DNA from: Sphingobacteriales bacterium
GTDB taxonomy: Bacteria; Bacteroidota; Bacteroidia; Chitinophagales; Chitinophagaceae
NCBI GenBank assembly: GCA_016200915.1
Contig: JACQDV010000066.1
Coordinates: 1 to 64,000 of the forward strand
DNA: 64,000 nt
Direction of reading: 5' to 3'
Part shown: piece by piece, positions 50,512 through 60,071 of the stretch
How positions within the stretch are numbered: the first letter of the stretch is position 1
Layout of the letters: every line of letters starts with the position of its first letter
Made by a program: the position numbers and the translations under genes
The notes under the pieces: generated by a model
The model's database searches: none
Seen by the model: only the letters and a program-made list of their open reading frames with translations
What the model was told of the DNA's origin: nothing

Positions 50512-52998
50512 TTAGAATGTGTATTTCAAATTAACACCACCAAAATAATTTGCTTCACGTGGGCCGGGTATATAGGAATCCGGTAACTGGTTGGCAAAAA
50601 TCATGAGGTAGTATTTTGTGCCGGTAATATTTTGTGCGGATGCATATACATCAATATCAAAATGTTTACCAAGGTTTTGCCTGTAACCAATTTTTGCATT
50701 CAGCAAATTGCAGGATGTTGCCCATGTATAATTACCTGGTTGCTCAGTACTGGTAGTAGTGGGAATAAACCCAATAGGTGCTTTATCTCTGTGGTTAAAA
50801 GTTATATTACCGTAAAGACCCGGCTTTGTAACTACATCCAATCCAATGTTAGCTACATTTTTTGGAACGCCTGCTACATTTAAATTACTATAATCTTCCT
50901 TGCCCTGCGCTACTACCGATTTGTAAATAATAAATCCATTATCATACTTAAAGTTGTTGATGGTGAGGTTAGCAAACGGCCGTACTAAAGTGAAGAAACT
51001 TTTGGTTGACTGAACTGCAGTGAATTTTACCAATACTTCGAAGCCATTATGTGTCTGTTCACCACCATTTACTACATAAGAATATAAAGTAGTATTAGGA
51101 TTAGCCGGAGAAACAACAGAAATAGCTGTCATCTTATTTTTATACCTGGTGTTGAAATAAGCCAGTTCATAATTCAGTTTGTCATGAAGTAAATTTCCTT
51201 TGGTACCAATTTCAAACTGGTTTCCTTCTTCAGGTTTTAATGTTTCATTTACACGTCCTGTTGCAGGTGTTGCCGGTGTAGTTACAGCCGGAGTGGTAAT
51301 AAAGAAATAAGAACTTACCGGTGCTTTATACGCTTTGCTGTAAGAAGCATAAACAGAAACGTTCTTGCTGATTACTTTATTAATAGCAACGGTAGGTGAT
51401 ATCATGTTGTCATAATTCCTTTGATAGCGGTTAGGTCTGGTAGTAGTGGGTAAGTTGAACCGGTCGTTCAAATCAATTTTCATATTGCTTGTACCTATAC
51501 CTGCAGTAATAGATAAATCATGCGGTAAAGACAATGTCCATTGCGTAAACAGGGAAGTAGTTCTGCTATTATAAAACACATTGGAGGTAGCGGCATTAAT
51601 TACCCAATATGGATAAACACCATTTTTGTAACTGTCAACAGTAATATAAGATGCTGTTGGATTTACAGCAGTATCAAAAGGACTTGCTTTCATACTGTAA
51701 CCAACCTGCTCTGCATCCTGGCGTTGTGTTTCAATACCCGTAAGTCCACTCAGGCTAATGCCATCTTTCAGGTCAAACTTTGTGGTAAATACAGAACGAA
51801 GACCATAGTTAATGGTGTTCTTATCTGTCCATCCACCGGCACTGCTTACATCACTTTGAAAACCTGTACCAAAAACAGTAGCGTTGTTACTGATATTATT
51901 GGTGAAGTTGTAAGTATGTCCAACACCCAAACGGAATGTACGAACAGCGCTGTGAGCATTTCTCCTGATATAATCAACATTACCACTATAATCATCATTA
52001 GCCCATTGGGTGAGTGTTAACTCTCCAATACGTTCATCATAACTGTTGCTGTAACCGGCATAAGTCATGATGCTTTGTTTTTCATTGGGAGTAAACTCAG
52101 CAATAAAGTTTACAAAATCTTTCTTTGAACTGTTGTGCCAGGAATAACCATCTGTTTTTTGATGACCATAGTTAATGAGTACAGATGATTTATCTCTGCC
52201 AATAGCAGCAGTAGTGGTGTAACGTTGCAAACCATAGCTACCCAGCATTACTTCCTGTCCGATAGTTGTTTTTCCTTTTGGTGCTTTTACAGTACTCAGG
52301 TTTACTGCACCGGCAATAGCCAAACCATAAAGCGTTCCTGCAGGGCCTTTTGCTACTTCTACATTACCGATAGAAGCAAAATCAATATCATCAAAGGTGG
52401 TAATACCTTCTGCATCCGTAACAGGGATACCGTTGAGGTAAAGTTTATAACCTTGCCCGTCGAAATTGCTGCTGGCCCCTCTGGTGCCTCTTGTACCATT
52501 ACCATAACCACGAATATTGAATTGTTGTCCGCCGGCTACTGACCTGCGGTTCATAATAACACCTGTTACATTGGTTTGAATGGCATCATCTAAAAACAAA
52601 CCATTTCCTCTTTTTAATTCAACAGAAGAAAGTTTACTGATAGAGGATGGCTGATATAATATATTTTTATTGTTAGTAGAGATAGCTGTTATCTCCACTT
52701 CTTCCAGGTAACCGGCAGCATGTTCCAGCTTAACAGTTACTTCTTCATCGCAATTTTTAATATTTACTTTATAAGATTCGTAGCCAATAAAAGAAACTGT
52801 AAAAGATTTTACTTTATCACAGTCAACGGAAAAACTTCCGTCTTTATCAGTGGTCGTACCGCCTTTTCCGGCAAAACTGATAGTGGCGCCACTTAACGGA
52901 TTATTGTTCGAAGCATCAAGAACTTTTCCTTTAAATGTTTTTTGTGCAAATGATGTAATAGTCAGCAATAAGGCAATAGCCAATAATTTGTACTTCAT
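50512..52998 (-). CDS. TonB-dependent outer membrane receptor
   Basis: From the ATG at 52998 the protein is 828 residues. A longer reading of 11 residues breaks the signal peptide. After the signal (ITSFAQ), residues about 22-105 form a carboxypeptidase-like regulatory domain (KGKVLDASNNNPLSGATISF, KDGSFSV). Residues about 115-230 are the plug (VTGVIMNRRSVAGGQQFNIRGYG). A 22-strand barrel ends in the OmpA-type signature ...GGVNLKYTF with a terminal Phe. It imports a ferric-siderophore-like or other ligand by TonB energy. No specificity can be given. It lies 82 bp after a small membrane protein gene on the same strand. Confidence 0.9.
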   Translation of the reverse strand: MKYKLLAIALLLTITSFAQKTFKGKVLDASNNNPLSGATISFAGKGGTTTDKDGSFSVDCDKVKSFTVSFIGYESYKVNIKNCDEEVTVKLEHAAGYLEEVEITAISTNNKNILYQPSSISKLSSVELKRGNGLFLDDAIQTNVTGVIMNRRSVAGGQQFNIRGYGNGTRGTRGASSNFDGQGYKLYLNGIPVTDAEGITTFDDIDFASIGNVEVAKGPAGTLYGLAIAGAVNLSTVKAPKGKTTIGQEVMLGSYGLQRYTTTAAIGRDKSSVLINYGHQKTDGYSWHNSSKKDFVNFIAEFTPNEKQSIMTYAGYSNSYDERIGELTLTQWANDDYSGNVDYIRRNAHSAVRTFRLGVGHTYNFTNNISNNATVFGTGFQSDVSSAGGWTDKNTINYGLRSVFTTKFDLKDGISLSGLTGIETQRQDAEQVGYSMKASPFDTAVNPTASYITVDSYKNGVYPYWVINAATSNVFYNSRTTSLFTQWTLSLPHDLSITAGIGTSNMKIDLNDRFNLPTTTRPNRYQRNYDNMISPTVAINKVISKNVSVYASYSKAYKAPVSSYFFITTPAVTTPATPATGRVNETLKPEEGNQFEIGTKGNLLHDKLNYELAYFNTRYKNKMTAISVVSPANPNTTLYSYVVNGGEQTHNGFEVLVKFTAVQSTKSFFTLVRPFANLTINNFKYDNGFIIYKSVVAQGKEDYSNLNVAGVPKNVANIGLDVVTKPGLYGNITFNHRDKAPIGFIPTTTSTEQPGNYTWATSCNLLNAKIGYRQNLGKHFDIDVYASAQNITGTKYYLMIFANQLPDSYIPGPREANYFGGVNLKYTF

Positions 52999-53080
52999 AA
53001 ATTGTTTAGAATTGATAATAAATAACATCAATGCCTGCTCTGTTTAAAAAGCAAACATTATCCTTTAATAAAAAAATCGT

Positions 53081-53647
53081 TTAAATCTGCGGGGGAGGAA
53101 TAAAAATATCACCACTGCGGTTAAGTAAGCGAAACTGATAGGCACTTACCGGTAAATGAGATGATATATTAAAAGAAGGTATTAAATAAGCTTCGGGAGA
53201 AACAAATACTAAAGAAAGAATGAGCTGCATACCCGAACTGGTATTACCGGGTTTATTGTTTTCTTTTTTGGCGATGTCGATATTGTGCTCAATAAGTTCC
53301 TCTTCTTTATCATCGTTAATGCAATTAATGAATAGTTTATCGCCGATAATCTTTTTACTGATTACATCATACATCCTGTCCTGGTAATGGAACTCATCTT
53401 CGTTTTCCCAATAGAAGCCTTCCTCAACAGGATTTCCGTTTTGCACCGTAAAAACTAATTGCTTGGTTTCGTTAACAGGCAGGCTGGTCTTTATTTTTGC
53501 CTCCATTTCTTCTTTTATAACATGTTGCTGGTATTGGCCAAGCAACCAATAACCGCCCATGTAAACAAACAGGCACCCAAGGAGTAGTATAACAACTGTT
53601 TTTCTCAATGCTGTATAGAAGCCTGCAAGGTAAAAAAATATTGTCAT
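53081..53647 (-). CDS. small membrane-anchored protein preceding a TonB receptor
   Basis: The 188-residue protein has one N-terminal membrane helix (TVVILLLGCLFVYMGGYWLLG). A periplasmic alpha/beta domain contains a charged region (EEGFYWENEDEFHYQDRMYDVISKK). The C-terminal part ends FIPPPQI. Comparable proteins sit beside TonB receptors in other Bacteroidota in my recollection, with an unknown role. A partner or accessory function is inferred. It starts 40 bp downstream of the transposase gene. ATG at 53645-53647. Confidence 0.6.
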   Translation of the reverse strand: MTIFFYLAGFYTALRKTVVILLLGCLFVYMGGYWLLGQYQQHVIKEEMEAKIKTSLPVNETKQLVFTVQNGNPVEEGFYWENEDEFHYQDRMYDVISKKIIGDKLFINCINDDKEEELIEHNIDIAKKENNKPGNTSSGMQLILSLVFVSPEAYLIPSFNISSHLPVSAYQFRLLNRSGDIFIPPPQI

Positions 53648-53686
53648 CAGCTACAACCGCTTAAACAATACCAGAAGGACTTAAAA

Positions 53687-54220
53687 TTAGTTGGAAATAT
53701 ATTTCCCAAAGAAGTTATCATGTACTGTTTCAGAAACAGATAAATATTGCTCCACCAACGGCAACACACTCACTTTTACAAGGCCCGACATACCTGCATA
53801 ATCACGGGCGGAGCAATATAAATAATCTTCCGGCGCTGAGACGATACGATCCCTTACCGGATTTTTATGAACATATTCAACATGCTCAGCCAGGGACCTT
53901 GCTTTGCGCATGTCTATATATATAGGATTACTGCTGCTTTGCCATAGTTGATATTTTCTCAGCAGGCCAAGCGGGTGTTTATTTTTTTCAAACCGCTCCA
54001 GTATCCACTTTTTTCGCACTTCCGGCTCGGTATAAATAAACTCAAGGATTTTCTTTTCAGTAAACGATTTAAACTCTTTTTCAAATTCACCAACACTACT
54101 ATTCCTGCCCGGTTTAAGTACCAGGTGCAAATGATTACTCATCAAACACCAGCCAAATACAGTTAAATCTTTGTGTTCAATTAAATGGTTTAATGTATGG
54201 ATGATGATTTGTTTGTACAC
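53687..54220 (-). CDS. REP-associated Y1 (HUH) transposase-like protein, start unclear
   Basis: From a GTG at 54218-54220 the product is 177 residues. The Y1/TnpA_REP core is present: FGWCLMSNHLHLVLKP with the HUH motif, a catalytic Tyr candidate in SLAEHVEYVHKNPV and the PEDYLYCSARDYAG end. Upstream, the same frame remains open to a TAG at 54356-54358 and reads REATGCYFITFNVTDW, which matches the expected N-terminus, but no ATG, GTG or TTG lies there. So the gene either uses a rare start (CTG) or has lost its start. Such enzymes act on REP palindromes in the chromosome. No flanking REP copies are visible nearby. Confidence 0.7.
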   Translation of the reverse strand: MYKQIIIHTLNHLIEHKDLTVFGWCLMSNHLHLVLKPGRNSSVGEFEKEFKSFTEKKILEFIYTEPEVRKKWILERFEKNKHPLGLLRKYQLWQSSSNPIYIDMRKARSLAEHVEYVHKNPVRDRIVSAPEDYLYCSARDYAGMSGLVKVSVLPLVEQYLSVSETVHDNFFGKYISN

Positions 54221-54518
54221 CGGCTTGATAAAAATATCTACCCAGTCGGTAACATTAAAGGTGATAAAGTAGCAGCCTGTGGCTTCTCTTAAATGGATAA
54301 CGTTTTTCGAACAGGTATTGTCGAAGTGCAGGAAATAGAATTCCGACCGCCCCGGCTAACTGATGCTGAGTAAAGATAAAAAGATGATGATATATTCTAC
54401 AGCTAAATTTTTAACGTCAAGCTGGATATGTAGCCCAATAGAATTACAACAGTTGAAACACGGCTTCCATCTGCCGGCATTTTGGCAATACTTTTGTTGT
54501 AAGCTGCCCTTCTATCTT

Positions 54519-54560
54519 TTAAAAAAGAGAAGGCAAGTTTTTTTCCTTGCCTTCTCTTTT
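54519..54560 (-). terminator. strong intrinsic terminator of the serine protease gene
   Basis: A perfect 15-bp stem (54523-54537 with 54546-54560) with an 8-nt loop, followed on the minus strand by a U-run. It lies directly past the stop at 54564. Interval 54359-54518 shows no gene. Confidence 0.88.
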
Positions 54561-54563
54561 ACT

Positions 54564-56573
54564 TTATTGAACAACGACTTTAGTCGTTATAGTTTTACCA
54601 TTTCTTTCCGTTGTCAATACATAAACACCCGCTTTTAAGCCTCTGATGTCCAAATTGTAGTTCATCAGTTTAGATTCATTAAATGTCCATCTTTTAAGCA
54701 CTTGACTAGTATTAATGTCGCTTATTGTAAAGTTTGTTTTGCCACTTGATATTATCTTGTTGAGTTCTTTACTGAGCGTAGTTTCGGAGTCGGTTGTTTC
54801 TTTACTAATCGAAACATTCAATATGTCTTTTGTCGGATTTGGACTCACAGCTACTCTACCAAAACCACCTATTGATACAACGTTAAATGAATAAGTTCTA
54901 CGGAAAGTCCCACAGTTATTTCCAACATCTAAGTAAATGTTCTTATATACGCTTCCATATCCAAAAGGAGAAGATTGGAAACCTGCTGTGAAGTTCAGCC
55001 CATTTGCTGTAATATTTTCAAAAGTCCATCTGTTAATAGGGAATGTTTGAGTGGAAATAGTAAACACAATTGAAACCCAAGAATTACGTGGTACGTACAA
55101 ATTTTGATAAGTATCGTTTGTTATTGAGTATTGCGTTGTACCCCCATTGACCGTATAATGACCGATTACATTTCCTACTGGAGTTATTGAATTAGGTAAA
55201 GCTGATACATTTGTTGTATTTGTTGTCATTGCACCGGTATTATTGGGGTCAAGCCAATCTCTTAATCTTGTGGCAGGAGTCCCACCTCCCTCCCAGGAAA
55301 CATTGAATCTTCCATAATTTGTTCCGCCCGTTGGTTGATTACAAGGTGGATTTGTTGGTTGAGTATTTGAAAATAGTTGTCCAACAACTCTATGGTCATT
55401 CATGTCAAATAACGGAGACCCCGACGAACCTCCTTCTACTGTCCCTTGGTCCCATACAACCCTCCATGCAGTATTGGGGAAATTTCTAACGTTTCCAATT
55501 GCAGCCTGATTATTTTCAATGCTTATTTTCATTATGTCACCCATTGGATGATGAATACCCATTGAATTGTTTGGAGGATTCGTTGAACGAGACCAGCCAA
55601 GAAAAGTCAGGGTAGAATTTTGTGGAATAGTTTGATTTAACTTTAATAACGCAAAATCTGATTGTTCCCATCTCGCTTGGATTGAAGCTCCATTAAACAA
55701 TAATGTTGATGAGGTATTTGTTGTTGGGGTACAAGTGGGGCTAAACCATAAAAATTCAAACGTCGAATTACTCGTATTAATTGGATTTCCATTTCCATCT
55801 ACAACGCAGTGATTCGCTGTGAGAACGTATGGAATATTTGTATTGCAGGTATTCATTATTAAGGAGGCTGAACACCAACCACCATTTCCATGAACCACTT
55901 GTGCAATGGCCCGGCGTTCTTGCTCCCAGCCAGCTATACAAATTGCATTAATATTGCAAGAACTTGAAAGCCCAAAACCAGGCCCTGTTGTGGAATCTTT
56001 ATTTGAATAAGGCAATTTAATTTTAGGATTAATGCCGTATAAAATCTTTTGAATGTGCAATTTATTTGAGTCGGTTTCTGATATAGGAGTTTTCAACTCA
56101 AGAATTACTGATGTACCACTAAATACATTTGAACCCCACATTTTATTACTATTGATGTTTTCTTCCTCAGTAATTGGGCCGGTGATAATAGTTCCATCGG
56201 AACTATAGATATATAATTCAGCGTTTGGTGAGAGAAATAGCTTGTCAAAATAAACAGCAATTGAACTTGCTTTTTTTGCTGTAATTTTTATTCTAATTAC
56301 GTTAAAACTGTCAACCGTTTCCCAAGACCCTTGGTCATAGATTGAGATATCAACATCAACAGGTTCTGCAAACTTTGATACTTTCTGGCTTTCCCATTTT
56401 TTGTAAATAGCATCAATGTCCATTTCGGGTATTATTATTTCTTTATCCAATGTTTTTTTGCCCCATAATCCGTTTGAAGAAACTTGACTTGTGGTATAAC
56501 GGTTAATTTTAACCTGCGCCACTGATAAATGTGTGAGTAGAAAGCAGCCTGTGATTAAGATAAGGGTCTTCAT
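54564..56573 (-). CDS. trypsin-like serine protease with T9SS type A sorting domain
   Basis: The 669-residue protein has a signal peptide (residues 1-19, ending LSVAQ). The propeptide-like region covers about 20-200. The protease domain spans about 205-435 with catalytic His in LTANHCV near 254, Asp in QSDFALLK near 304 and Ser in GGSSGSPLF near 383. The triad is complete, similar to lysyl endopeptidase-type S1 enzymes. A beta-sandwich domain follows. The last about 80 residues are a T9SS type A sorting domain (VAVSPNPTKDILNVSI, KAGVYVLTTERNGK). It is secreted. ATG at 56571-56573. The upstream gene is an outer-membrane protein 11 bp away. Confidence 0.88.
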   Translation of the reverse strand: MKTLILITGCFLLTHLSVAQVKINRYTTSQVSSNGLWGKKTLDKEIIIPEMDIDAIYKKWESQKVSKFAEPVDVDISIYDQGSWETVDSFNVIRIKITAKKASSIAVYFDKLFLSPNAELYIYSSDGTIITGPITEEENINSNKMWGSNVFSGTSVILELKTPISETDSNKLHIQKILYGINPKIKLPYSNKDSTTGPGFGLSSSCNINAICIAGWEQERRAIAQVVHGNGGWCSASLIMNTCNTNIPYVLTANHCVVDGNGNPINTSNSTFEFLWFSPTCTPTTNTSSTLLFNGASIQARWEQSDFALLKLNQTIPQNSTLTFLGWSRSTNPPNNSMGIHHPMGDIMKISIENNQAAIGNVRNFPNTAWRVVWDQGTVEGGSSGSPLFDMNDHRVVGQLFSNTQPTNPPCNQPTGGTNYGRFNVSWEGGGTPATRLRDWLDPNNTGAMTTNTTNVSALPNSITPVGNVIGHYTVNGGTTQYSITNDTYQNLYVPRNSWVSIVFTISTQTFPINRWTFENITANGLNFTAGFQSSPFGYGSVYKNIYLDVGNNCGTFRRTYSFNVVSIGGFGRVAVSPNPTKDILNVSISKETTDSETTLSKELNKIISSGKTNFTISDINTSQVLKRWTFNESKLMNYNLDIRGLKAGVYVLTTERNGKTITTKVVVQ

Positions 56574-56584
56574 GGTTTAAATTT

Positions 56585-57277
56585 TTAAAGTGTGAATGAA
56601 TATTTGAAACTAATTCCAAAGGCATCAAAATTTCTTGATATACTTTCATTTTCTTTTTCATTGAAGAATCTGTCTTTATGATATCTGTTATGGATACGAA
56701 TGAATGGTTCAAGAGAAATTGTTTTTTTAGAAATAGTTTTTGATGCAGAAATAAAAACATGCAAAGAGTTTCCAAAATTGGTAAAACCCTTGTATGTGGT
56801 GTTGGCGCCTGTAAAGGGAATAGCGCCGTTATATTTTCTCCGAAAAGAGAAGTTGAATAGATATTCTGCACCAATATCCAAAGAGAGTTTTTTGTTTTGC
56901 ATAACTTGATATCCTATACCGATTGGCAGTCTTAAAATTGAATAAATGTAATTATTAGTCTCCGTTCCAATAGGTAGGCTATCTCTGCCTAGATTTAAAG
57001 CTTGATGGTCGTATCCTCTCTTTATGTTAAATCTGTTCCTAAAAAAACCGATACCTGAATAAAGCATAAAATTTCTGGTATTATAACTCATCAAGGCATC
57101 TACTCCAAAGTTTATTGTAGTTGATTTTTGTACTTGTGTTCCCCATGAATAAAGTATTTCTGCTTTTTGTCTATCAAGTTGAAGCGGTACTCTTACTTGA
57201 AATTGAATCTTATTTGTTTGGGAATAAACCCGATTAAAGAAGCTGACAATTAGAAATACTAATAATAATTTTTTCAT
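56585..57277 (-). CDS. outer membrane beta-barrel protein
   Basis: From the ATG at 57277 (MKKLLLVFLIVSF) the product is 230 residues. A TTG two codons earlier is rejected. A signal peptide (ending RVYSQ) is followed by alternating amphipathic strands (QFQVRVPLQLD, NFMLYSGIGFFRNRFN, LRLPIGIGYQV, KKLSLDIGAEYLFNFSF) ending in SFKYSFTL. This fits the OmpW/porin-like barrel group of Bacteroidota. It lies 11 bp before the serine protease gene and is probably co-transcribed. Function unknown; it might anchor or assist the protease. Confidence 0.7.
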   Translation of the reverse strand: MKKLLLVFLIVSFFNRVYSQTNKIQFQVRVPLQLDRQKAEILYSWGTQVQKSTTINFGVDALMSYNTRNFMLYSGIGFFRNRFNIKRGYDHQALNLGRDSLPIGTETNNYIYSILRLPIGIGYQVMQNKKLSLDIGAEYLFNFSFRRKYNGAIPFTGANTTYKGFTNFGNSLHVFISASKTISKKTISLEPFIRIHNRYHKDRFFNEKENESISRNFDAFGISFKYSFTL

Positions 57278-57551
57278 AAACAAGTGTTTTAAGAATAAAG
57301 CAATACTGTTGCTTTACGATTAATGGGAGGAGGAAGGCCAAAAATTCTCATATTTACGTTGTAAGTAATTTTTTCTGTGTCAAACCCGCAATACCACACA
57401 CTGGTATTTCTTTGCAGAGTTTGTCCACAGGGTGCTTACAACATGCGACAGATTTTTATATCTGTTTCAGTACAAGTATTATACCCGTTAAGAAAAATGT
57501 GAATAACTCAACAGGGAAATAAACAACTATTAGTTGTATTAAATAATCCAT
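57278..57551. other. 274-bp intergenic region
   Basis: Between the helicase gene (stop at 57552) and the barrel protein start (57277), both on the minus strand. It contains a perfect 7-bp hairpin ACAACTA/TAGTTGT (57523-57537) close to the helicase stop, possibly a weak terminator. No gene or clear promoter. Confidence 0.5.
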
Positions 57552-59906
57552 TTAATTAATAATGCGGAGCTTTGCGTAGTTGAGCATGATCTTCTTTTTT
57601 CCATTTAACTCAAACTTCACAGTAGCAATTGGATTATGTGCAGCGCCTTCCAGTTTTATCACTTCACCAAACCCAAATTTCTGGTGTTCTACTTTTTGTC
57701 CTACTTCTAAAGTACTGGTATCGCTGGCAACAAAATCTTCGCTTGGTTTGTGCTCCACAACTTTGGGTGCAGTTGGTTTAGGAGCTAAATAAGATGGTTG
57801 CTGGTTTTTGGTTGCTGGTTTTTCGTTAAAATATTTTCTTGTTTCCCTTTGCGGTGCTGATGACTCACTATTCCATCCCCGCATGCGATCAAATGCTGAG
57901 CCACCAGCAAAACCGGATCCCTGATTTTTAACACCACCACCGGCATAACTTTTATCAATATGCGATTCAGGAATTTCTCCAATAAAACGACTGGGTTCAT
58001 TTTGTACTAATGAACCAAAACGATAGCGGCTGTTGGCATAAGTGATCCAGAGTTTTTTCTTAGCTCTTGTGATAACTACATAAAATAAGCGACGCTCTTC
58101 TTCTAATTCTTCTCTTGTGTTAATGCTCATCGCATTGGGGAAAAGCATTTCTTCCAGCCCGGCAGCAAACACACATTCAAACTCCAAACCTTTGGCAGCA
58201 TGTATCGTCATTAGCTTAACGGTATCTGCATTCGGGTCTTTTTCATCAGCGTCGGTAAGTAAAGTGATCTGCTGTAAGTAACCACCTAATGATTTATCTA
58301 CTACTTCACCATCTTCATTATCCGGACTCTCGATCCATTCTTTTATAGAGTTGAGTAATTCCTGTATATTTTCATACCGCTGAACACCCTCTGTGCTCTT
58401 ATCGTTAAATAACTCTTTAACAAGATTGGTTTGTTTACCAACATGTGTTGCTACTTCATAGGCGTTTTTGGTTTGCAGCATGCTGGCGAAACTTTTTATC
58501 ATCAGCACAAAACTTTCAATTGATTCCAGCGTACCTCCTTTAAAACCAAACTGTGTTGCCCTTTCCAATACTTCCCACATGGAAATATTATTTTCATTAG
58601 CAAACAATACCATTTTATCAATAGATGTTTTACCAATGCCACGTATAGGGTAGTTGATAATGCGTTTTAATGATTCCTCATCTTTAGCATTAACGATAAT
58701 GCGCAGGTAAGCCAGTAAATCTTTAATCTCTTTACGTTGATAGAAGCTGATGCCACCATAAATAGTATAAGGAATACCCATTCTTCTCAACGCTTCTTCA
58801 AAAGCACGGCTTTGTGCATTGGTACGATAGAGAATAGCAAAATCTTTATTATAAAAATGATTGCGGAGTTTTTGTTCCTGTATCGCATCGGCAACAAATT
58901 TTCCTTCTTCATTGTCCGACATGGTACGAACCAGTTTGATCTTTTCTCCTTCACCATTTTCTGTAAACAATACTTTTTCAATCTGGCCTTTGTTATTAGC
59001 AATAACTTCATTGGCAACATGCAGAATGTTTTTTGTACTGCGGTAATTCTGTTCCAGCTTTACCACCTTTACATCATCATAATCTTTTTGAAACTGTAAG
59101 ATGTTTTGAATGGTAGCGCCACGGAAACTGTAAATACTCTGTGCATCATCACCTACCACACATACATTCTCATGCATGGCGCCTAACAGTTTGATGATCT
59201 CGTATTGTGCAGGATTGGTATCCTGGTACTCATCAATTAAAATGTATTTAAACTTGTGCTGGAACTTACTGAGTGATTCCGGAAATGTTTTCAGCAATTC
59301 ATAAAACTTCAGCAGCAGGTCATCAAAATCCATTGCCCCGTTTTTAAAACAACGTTTTACATATGCATCATATATCTGTGCAATAGCGGGACGATTGGCC
59401 CGCATATCTTCCTGCTGAATATAATAATCAGTTGCATACTCCTGTGCAGTCACTAAAGCATTCTTGGCAGAAGAGATACGATTATAAACTACATTCGGTT
59501 TATAATGTTTATCATCTAAGTTCAGTTCGTTGATAACTGTTTTCACCACACTTTTTGCATCATCTGTATCATAAATGGTGAATTGGTTGGGATAGCCGAG
59601 TTTATGCGCTTCGCCTCTCAGTATCCTGGCAAATACACTGTGAAAAGTGCCAATATATAAATTACGGGCATCGCTGTTACCTAAAATTCTTTCCACCCTT
59701 TCCTTCATTTCTTTCGCCGCCTTGTTGGTAAAGGTGAGGGCTAATATGTTGAAAGCATCCACACCGTTTGCCATTAAATGGGCAATGCGGGTGGTGAGCA
59801 CTTTGGTTTTACCACTGCCGGCACCGGCCACAATCATCAACGGCCCGTTTATATGTGTTGCGGCTTCAATTTGCCGCTCGTTTAATCCACTTAAGTAATT
59901 CGTCAT
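57552..59906 (-). CDS. PcrA/UvrD-type DNA helicase
   Basis: The 784-residue SF1A helicase unwinds DNA 3'-5' in repair and replication. Walker A AGAGSGKT is at residues 27-34, the GTFHSVFARIL motif follows, Walker B is in LIDEYQDTN, motif IV/V region in TIHAAKGLEFECVFAAG, and motif VI in VVITRAKKKLWI. The C-terminal 120 residues are a linker and a Tudor-like element (GQKVEHQKFGFGEVIKLEG) typical of PcrA. ATG at 59904-59906. It diverges from the T9SS giant gene. Confidence 0.93.
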   Translation of the reverse strand: MTNYLSGLNERQIEAATHINGPLMIVAGAGSGKTKVLTTRIAHLMANGVDAFNILALTFTNKAAKEMKERVERILGNSDARNLYIGTFHSVFARILRGEAHKLGYPNQFTIYDTDDAKSVVKTVINELNLDDKHYKPNVVYNRISSAKNALVTAQEYATDYYIQQEDMRANRPAIAQIYDAYVKRCFKNGAMDFDDLLLKFYELLKTFPESLSKFQHKFKYILIDEYQDTNPAQYEIIKLLGAMHENVCVVGDDAQSIYSFRGATIQNILQFQKDYDDVKVVKLEQNYRSTKNILHVANEVIANNKGQIEKVLFTENGEGEKIKLVRTMSDNEEGKFVADAIQEQKLRNHFYNKDFAILYRTNAQSRAFEEALRRMGIPYTIYGGISFYQRKEIKDLLAYLRIIVNAKDEESLKRIINYPIRGIGKTSIDKMVLFANENNISMWEVLERATQFGFKGGTLESIESFVLMIKSFASMLQTKNAYEVATHVGKQTNLVKELFNDKSTEGVQRYENIQELLNSIKEWIESPDNEDGEVVDKSLGGYLQQITLLTDADEKDPNADTVKLMTIHAAKGLEFECVFAAGLEEMLFPNAMSINTREELEEERRLFYVVITRAKKKLWITYANSRYRFGSLVQNEPSRFIGEIPESHIDKSYAGGGVKNQGSGFAGGSAFDRMRGWNSESSAPQRETRKYFNEKPATKNQQPSYLAPKPTAPKVVEHKPSEDFVASDTSTLEVGQKVEHQKFGFGEVIKLEGAAHNPIATVKFELNGKKKIMLNYAKLRIIN

Positions 59907-59918
59907 TTCCTTTTTGTT

Positions 59919-59940
59919 ACCCTGAGTTTATCGAAGGGCT
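59919..59940. repeat. REP-like palindrome CCCTGAG...AAGGG
   Basis: The segment ACCCTGAGTTTATCGAAGGG is an imperfect palindrome (CCCT ... AGGG) of a kind that I recall as a widely dispersed short repeat (CCCTTCGACAAGCTCAGGG-like). It sits 13 bp upstream of the helicase start in the divergent gap 59907-60071. Here only one copy is visible. Confidence 0.45.
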
Positions 59941-60071
59941 GTATGGGTGCAAGTTACTTTCTATTTTGTTTTTCATTTCAAAAAGTATCCTTGTTTATAT
60001 TTCTTATCTTAAAACTCTTTTATTACTTTTATTTTGTGTACAGTTTATAGTAGCTGCTAAACATATAGTCA

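Noticed and set aside
51541-52020. 159-codon plus-strand frame antisense to the TonB receptor
   Set aside because: It mirrors a confidently coding barrel region. The Cys/Ile-rich product is typical of antisense shadow reading.
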